64,000 nucleotides of DNA from Thiohalobacter sp. GTDB taxonomy: Bacteria; Pseudomonadota; Gammaproteobacteria; DSM-19610. Positions within the stretch are counted from its first letter, which is position 1; every line of letters begins with the position of its first letter. Of this stretch, positions 60,849-64,000 are shown one piece after another. The notes beneath the pieces are model-generated. The model was not told the origin of the DNA, searched no databases, and saw nothing but the letters and a program-made list of their open reading frames with translations. The stretch covers positions 30,040 through 94,039 of the forward strand of contig JALSRZ010000014.1 of the NCBI GenBank assembly GCA_026984515.1, given 5' to 3'. Both the position numbers and the translations under genes were made by a program.

Positions 60849-61355
60849 TTAACCGGCGTGCAGCGCGCTTTCCGGCAGCCGCAGCAAACCGTCGCGCGGG
60901 CACTGTTCCAGCAGGGCCTGCATCCGGCCCAGGCCAGGCACCCGCAGGTCACCTGCGATTTCCGCCAGCGGATACAACACGAAACTACGCTGTGCCAGCC
61001 CCGGGTGCGGGACCTGCAAACGTTCGGAAGCAATGTCCCGGTCGCCGTACAGCAGGATATCCAGGTCCAGGGTACGCGGACCCCAGCGCCGTTCCCGCCT
61101 GCGCCCGTGCGCCCTTTCAACCTGCTGCAACCGGTCCAGCAGATCTTCGGGCAACAGCCTGGTGGTCAACTGCACCACCGCATTCACATAATCCGGCTGA
61201 TCCTGCGGCCCCATGGGTGCGCTTCGATACAACGAAGACCGTGCCTGCAGGCTGCAGTCAGGCAGGCTTTCCAGGGTATGGATAGCCTGCAGGACCCTGG
61301 ATACCGGCTGATCCAGGTTACTGCCCAGGCCGATAAAAACAGTCTGTTCACTCAT
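60849..61355 (-). CDS. folK: 2-amino-4-hydroxy-6-hydroxymethyldihydropteridine pyrophosphokinase FolK
   Basis: Transfers pyrophosphate in folate synthesis. 168 residues from the ATG at 61355, which lies within the last 8 bases of pcnB; the frame is open further upstream. Motifs: FIGLGSNLDQPVSRVLQAI, DYVNAVVQL and the GPRTLDLDILLYGD segment. Classic neighbour of pcnB. Confidence 0.94.
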   Translation of the reverse strand: MSEQTVFIGLGSNLDQPVSRVLQAIHTLESLPDCSLQARSSLYRSAPMGPQDQPDYVNAVVQLTTRLLPEDLLDRLQQVERAHGRRRERRWGPRTLDLDILLYGDRDIASERLQVPHPGLAQRSFVLYPLAEIAGDLRVPGLGRMQALLEQCPRDGLLRLPESALHAG

Positions 61356-62685
61356 CGTGCGCAGGCGCGGGTTTACGTTTGCGCGGCCGGCGCCGCCGGC
61401 GTTTTTTCTTCGGCGCGGCAGACTCGACCATCTGCTCACGATCGCCGGCGTTTACCGCCTGGAAGTCGGTCCACCACCCGGCCAGTTCTTCGGGCGCTTC
61501 GCCCACTTCGCTGCGCAACAACATAAAGTCATAGGCGGCGCGAAAACGCGGGTGTTCCAGCAGGCGGTGCGGCGCCTTGCCACGCCGGCGTTCAAAACGC
61601 GCTTGTAACATCCAGATCTCGCGCATCGGATAACTGAAACGTTTCGGCAGGGAAGTCACCTGTACCTGCTCCGCGGCCACCTGGTTACCGGCCACCTGGG
61701 CGGCCTCCAGCGGACTGGTGCCCTGGTCCAGGAACGCCTGCATCTGCAGGCGCATCGGTTCCCACAGCAGGGCCGCAAACAGAAAGGCCGGCGTAACCGG
61801 TTTACCTTCTGCCAGGCGCTGGTCGGTATTTTCCAGCGCGCGCAACACCAGGGTCAGTGGAAAGCCTTTCTCCTCGTGGCTCAGCGCTTCGTCGGTCAGC
61901 GGAAACAGGTAGCGGAACAGGTCATAGTGGCGCAGCAACTCAAAGGTCGCAACGGCACAGCCGCCCAGGAACAGCTTCAGCACTTCCTCGAACAGTCGTG
62001 CCGGCGGGATGTCTTCCAGCAGGTGGCCGAAATGGTGCATCATCGCTTCGCTGTCCGGGTGAATCCGGAAACCCAGCCTGGCGGCAAAACGCACGGCGCG
62101 CAGCATGCGCACCGGGTCTTCCCGGTACCGGGTCTCCGGGTCTCCGATCACGCGCAGGACGCCGGCCTGCAGGTCCTCGAGTCCGTTGACATAATCCACC
62201 ACGGAAAAATCGTTGATGTCGTAATAGAGCGCATTGACGCTAAAGTCACGGCGCCAGACATCGTCTTCCAGCGTGCCGTAGACGTTGTCTCGCAACAGGC
62301 GGCCCTCGTCCGAGTGGGCGCTGTGGTCATTGTCTGTCTGCTGTTCCTCGTGGCGGGCACGAAAGGTCGCCACCTCGATCACCTCGCGGCCGTAGCGCAC
62401 GTGCGCCAGCCGGAAACGGCGCCCGATCAGGCGGCAGTTGCGAAACAGGCCGCGCACCTCGTCCGGGGTCGCGTTGGTGCCCACGTCGAAATCCTTGGGT
62501 TCACGACCCAGTAACAGGTCCCGTACCCCGCCTCCCACGAGAAAACTCTGGAACCCGGCATTCTTCAGCCGGTACAGCACTTTCAGGGCGCTGGGACTGA
62601 TGCTGGCCCGCGATATGCTGTGCCCGGGCCGGGGGATGATAACGGGCTGGACGCTACCGGGATCGATATCGTCTTGATTGGTCAC
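61348..62685 (-). CDS. pcnB: Poly(A) polymerase PcnB
   Basis: Adds 3' poly(A) tails that promote RNA decay. 445 residues from a GTG at 62685; the frame continues into tRNA-Glu, so a longer start is excluded. Nucleotidyltransferase motif FLVGGGVRDLLLGREPKDFD with the acidic pair, RRDFSVNALYYD, and a basic tail (KKKRRRRRPRKRK), typical of PcnB rather than CCA-adding enzyme. First gene of the pcnB-folK chain. Confidence 0.93.
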   Translation of the reverse strand: MTNQDDIDPGSVQPVIIPRPGHSISRASISPSALKVLYRLKNAGFQSFLVGGGVRDLLLGREPKDFDVGTNATPDEVRGLFRNCRLIGRRFRLAHVRYGREVIEVATFRARHEEQQTDNDHSAHSDEGRLLRDNVYGTLEDDVWRRDFSVNALYYDINDFSVVDYVNGLEDLQAGVLRVIGDPETRYREDPVRMLRAVRFAARLGFRIHPDSEAMMHHFGHLLEDIPPARLFEEVLKLFLGGCAVATFELLRHYDLFRYLFPLTDEALSHEEKGFPLTLVLRALENTDQRLAEGKPVTPAFLFAALLWEPMRLQMQAFLDQGTSPLEAAQVAGNQVAAEQVQVTSLPKRFSYPMREIWMLQARFERRRGKAPHRLLEHPRFRAAYDFMLLRSEVGEAPEELAGWWTDFQAVNAGDREQMVESAAPKKKRRRRRPRKRKPAPAHDE

Positions 62686-62757
62686 GTTATTTTCACTTGT
62701 TCCTTGATCACTGGGGGGTATAATAGCACCCCGCTGATCCGCTGACAGCGTCCATCT

Positions 62758-62832
62758 GCTCCCTTCGTCTAGCGGTAAGGACACTGGCCTCTCACGCCGG
62801 TAACAGGGGTTCGATCCCCCTAGGGAGCGCCA
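62758..62832 (+). tRNA. tRNA-Glu (CTC)
   Basis: 75 bases: acceptor GCTCCCT/AGGGAGC, D arm with GGTAAGGAC, anticodon arm CTGGC-CTCTCAC-GCCGG (anticodon CTC, reading GAG), T arm with TTCGATCC, discriminator G and encoded CCA. Divergent from pcnB. Confidence 0.92.
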
Positions 62833-63149
62833 ATTAAATCAGGTAGTTACGGCTTACTCCTCAAACCTGCACCACGAAAAAGGGGACGGGGAGAATTACA
62901 TATAATCCCTTCGCCCCCTTTTTTGACCTTCTTTTTCTCGTTCCTTTATCAGTTGCCCCTACCGCTGTATCCCTTACCCGTCACACACGGAACCCGCTAC
63001 TGCACACCCTGCCCCCGGACTCCACTCCCTGTACGGATACCCTGCCAGGGGGACCCTGACGAGACCCGGGTTTGCCCGACGTCAATTACAGCCCGATACT
63101 ATGCGCATAGTATTGATTACAGGACATCAAAATTGACCGAGGACAGCCC
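62833..63149. other. Intergenic stretch after tRNA-Glu
   Basis: 317 bases. The hairpin at 62876-62926 is the only clear feature; pyrimidine-rich DNA follows. A 77-codon frame here has no ribosome-binding site or family signal. A likely promoter for the next gene is not clear. Confidence 0.5.
62876..62926 (+). terminator. Terminator-like hairpin after tRNA-Glu
   Basis: GAAAAAGGGGACGGGGA pairs imperfectly with TCCCTTCGCCCCCTTTTTT around a 14-base loop and ends in six T. It can terminate transcription from tRNA-Glu. It shares its AAAAAGGGG start with the hairpin at 33441-33493, so it may be a member of the same REP-like family. Confidence 0.55.
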
Positions 63150-63392
63150 ATGCTAGGTGAAAAACACGACCTGATTCATGAACTACCGGAATACCGGGAC
63201 CGTATCCACGAGTTGAAGGTAGGGAATAAGCATTTTGCCAGTCGATTCGAGCAGTATCATGAACTCGACCACGAGGTGCTGCGGGTTGAGGAAGGCATCG
63301 AAAATGCATCCGATGAATACCTCAACGAGCTGAAGAAAAAGCGCCTGGCACTGAAGGACGAACTGTTTGCCATGATCCGGGCAGACGACTGA
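63150..63392 (+). CDS. DUF465/YdcH-like small protein
   Basis: 80 residues, highly charged helices (LIHELPEYRDRIHELKVGNK; FEQYHELDHEVLRVEEGIEN; ELKKKRLALKDELFAMI), matching the YdcH/DUF465 family. Function unknown in the family. Starts at ATG 63150; a DksA/TraR-like gene follows after 12 bases. Confidence 0.85.
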   Translation: MLGEKHDLIHELPEYRDRIHELKVGNKHFASRFEQYHELDHEVLRVEEGIENASDEYLNELKKKRLALKDELFAMIRADD

Positions 63393-63404
63393 TACGGGAG
63401 ACGG

Positions 63405-63764
63405 ATGATGACGGACTACACGGTATTTGAAACCCGGTTGCGTGAACTGCGCGATGAAATGACATCGCGCATCGACGCCATCGACAAGGACGTTCATCAT
63501 CGCGAAGAACCCGTTGAAAAGGATTTTGCCGAACAGGTCACGCAGGGGGAAAATGATGACGTCCTGAAATCCCTGGATAACGAAGCCAGGGTAGTCGTGC
63601 AGCAGATCGACGCTGCGCTACTGCGTATCAGGGAGGGCACGTACGGCTTGTGCCAGGTTTGTGGCGAACCCATTACCAGGGAACGGCTGGAGGCCGTGCC
63701 ATATACGGCGACCTGTATTGACTGCGCGGAGCAGGCCTCTTCGGCGTCCGTAACCAGGTTATAA
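63405..63764 (+). CDS. DksA/TraR-family C4 zinc-finger protein
   Basis: 119 residues (starts ATGATG, so 63405 or 63408; GGGAG just upstream). N-terminal coiled-coil, then a C-x2-C-x17-C-x2-C zinc finger (C83, C86, C104, C107; GLCQVCGEPI, YTATCIDCAE). Acidic DNEA in the coil tip region. Shorter than E. coli DksA (151) and like the smaller DksA2/YbiI proteins that act on RNA polymerase, possibly under zinc stress or with (p)ppGpp. Confidence 0.87.
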   Translation: MMTDYTVFETRLRELRDEMTSRIDAIDKDVHHREEPVEKDFAEQVTQGENDDVLKSLDNEARVVVQQIDAALLRIREGTYGLCQVCGEPITRERLEAVPYTATCIDCAEQASSASVTRL

Positions 63765-63777
63765 CCGCCACACATCT

Positions 63778-63960
63778 ATAGCCCGCATTTCTCACCGACT
63801 TCCTGCTGCGGCGGCGTCATGCCGCGCGCCAGGCGGCGTTCACTCGGTCGGGCTGCTCGACATCGTGTCGACTATGCCTGCGCGGCCCTCGGTCGCGAAC
63901 GCCGCTTATCACACGACCTGCCACCGCCTCGCTACGGAACCCGGTGAGAAATGCGGGATA
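63778..63960. mobile_element. MITE-like inverted-repeat element
   Basis: The ends GCCCGCATTTCTCACC (63781-63796) and GGTGAGAAATGCGGG (63943-63957) are near-perfect inverted repeats about 145 bases apart, enclosing further palindromic DNA such as TCGACATCGTGTCGA. There is no coding frame. A related end motif (AGCCCGGATTTCTCACC) lies just after the serine hydrolase at 24551-24567. It may also help terminate the upstream gene. Confidence 0.6.
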
Positions 63961-64000
63961 GAAGCTCCACAGCGGTGCAAATCGCGTTTCCCGGACTCGT

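Overview
The window is a GC-rich gammaproteobacterial chromosome segment. Evidence for this is a Vibrio/Pseudomonas-style flagellar gene order with sigma-54 and sigma-28 promoters, a VPLPA-type exported protein, an Mla-type lipid transport operon, a RelA-type stringent factor and the pcnB-folK-panBC chain. The species cannot be named from the sequence; a free-living, polarly flagellated relative of the sulfur-oxidising Chromatiales type is a guess.

Layout. 1-860: end of an unknown gene and a Sfp-type phosphopantetheinyl transferase. 865-15316: flagellar and chemotaxis block. flgBCDEFGHIJKL reads leftward from a sigma-54 promoter, cheV-cheR leftward from a sigma-28 promoter, and flgA-flgM-flgN-ycgR rightward with sigma-54 and sigma-28 promoters. 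15677: tRNA-Ala(CGC). 15775-20930: an AT-richer accessory island. A leftward ubiquitin-like operon (two Ub-like repeats fused to an E2-like domain; a JAB protease fused to an E1; a Cys-rich DUF6527-type protein) is divergent from a rightward RHH-GNAT-XRE-ImmA/IrrE operon. 21248-24979: envelope proteins. 25141: tRNA-Arg. 25230-27443: relA. 27480-33117: an Mla-like ABC lipid transporter joined to a phosphatase/kinase/STAS partner-switching module. 33522-36839: HDOD and DUF1631 proteins. 36861-45959: an eight-gene leftward operon of unknown function (TolQ/MotA-like channel, two membrane-anchored von Willebrand A proteins, FHA-like/PEGA/SUMF1-like protein, TPR protein, lipoprotein, small secreted proteins).

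46000-56390 is a second accessory zone: a DUF5666 lipoprotein with a CRP-like site upstream, a VPLPA protein with a partial duplicate, wrecks of three insertion sequences, VapBC and MazEF-type toxin-antitoxin pairs, remnants of a HigB-like toxin, a HEPN-like protein and an AlpA-like regulator, a frameshifted octaheme cytochrome c/TPR gene and a truncated DUF1214 gene. It ends at tRNA-Ser(CGA). 56651-64000 returns to core genes: mltF, panD, panC, panB, a deoxynucleoside kinase, folK, pcnB, tRNA-Glu(CTC), a DUF465 protein and a DksA/TraR-like protein, then a MITE-like inverted-repeat element.

The two most interesting units are the cysteine-poor ubiquitin-like island beside tRNA-Ala, and the channel/VWA operon. 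In the latter, both VWA proteins carry an ExbD/TolR-like transmembrane helix with an aspartate, suggesting an ion-driven envelope machine with VWA output domains. Both assignments are read from sequence motifs and have not been tested here.
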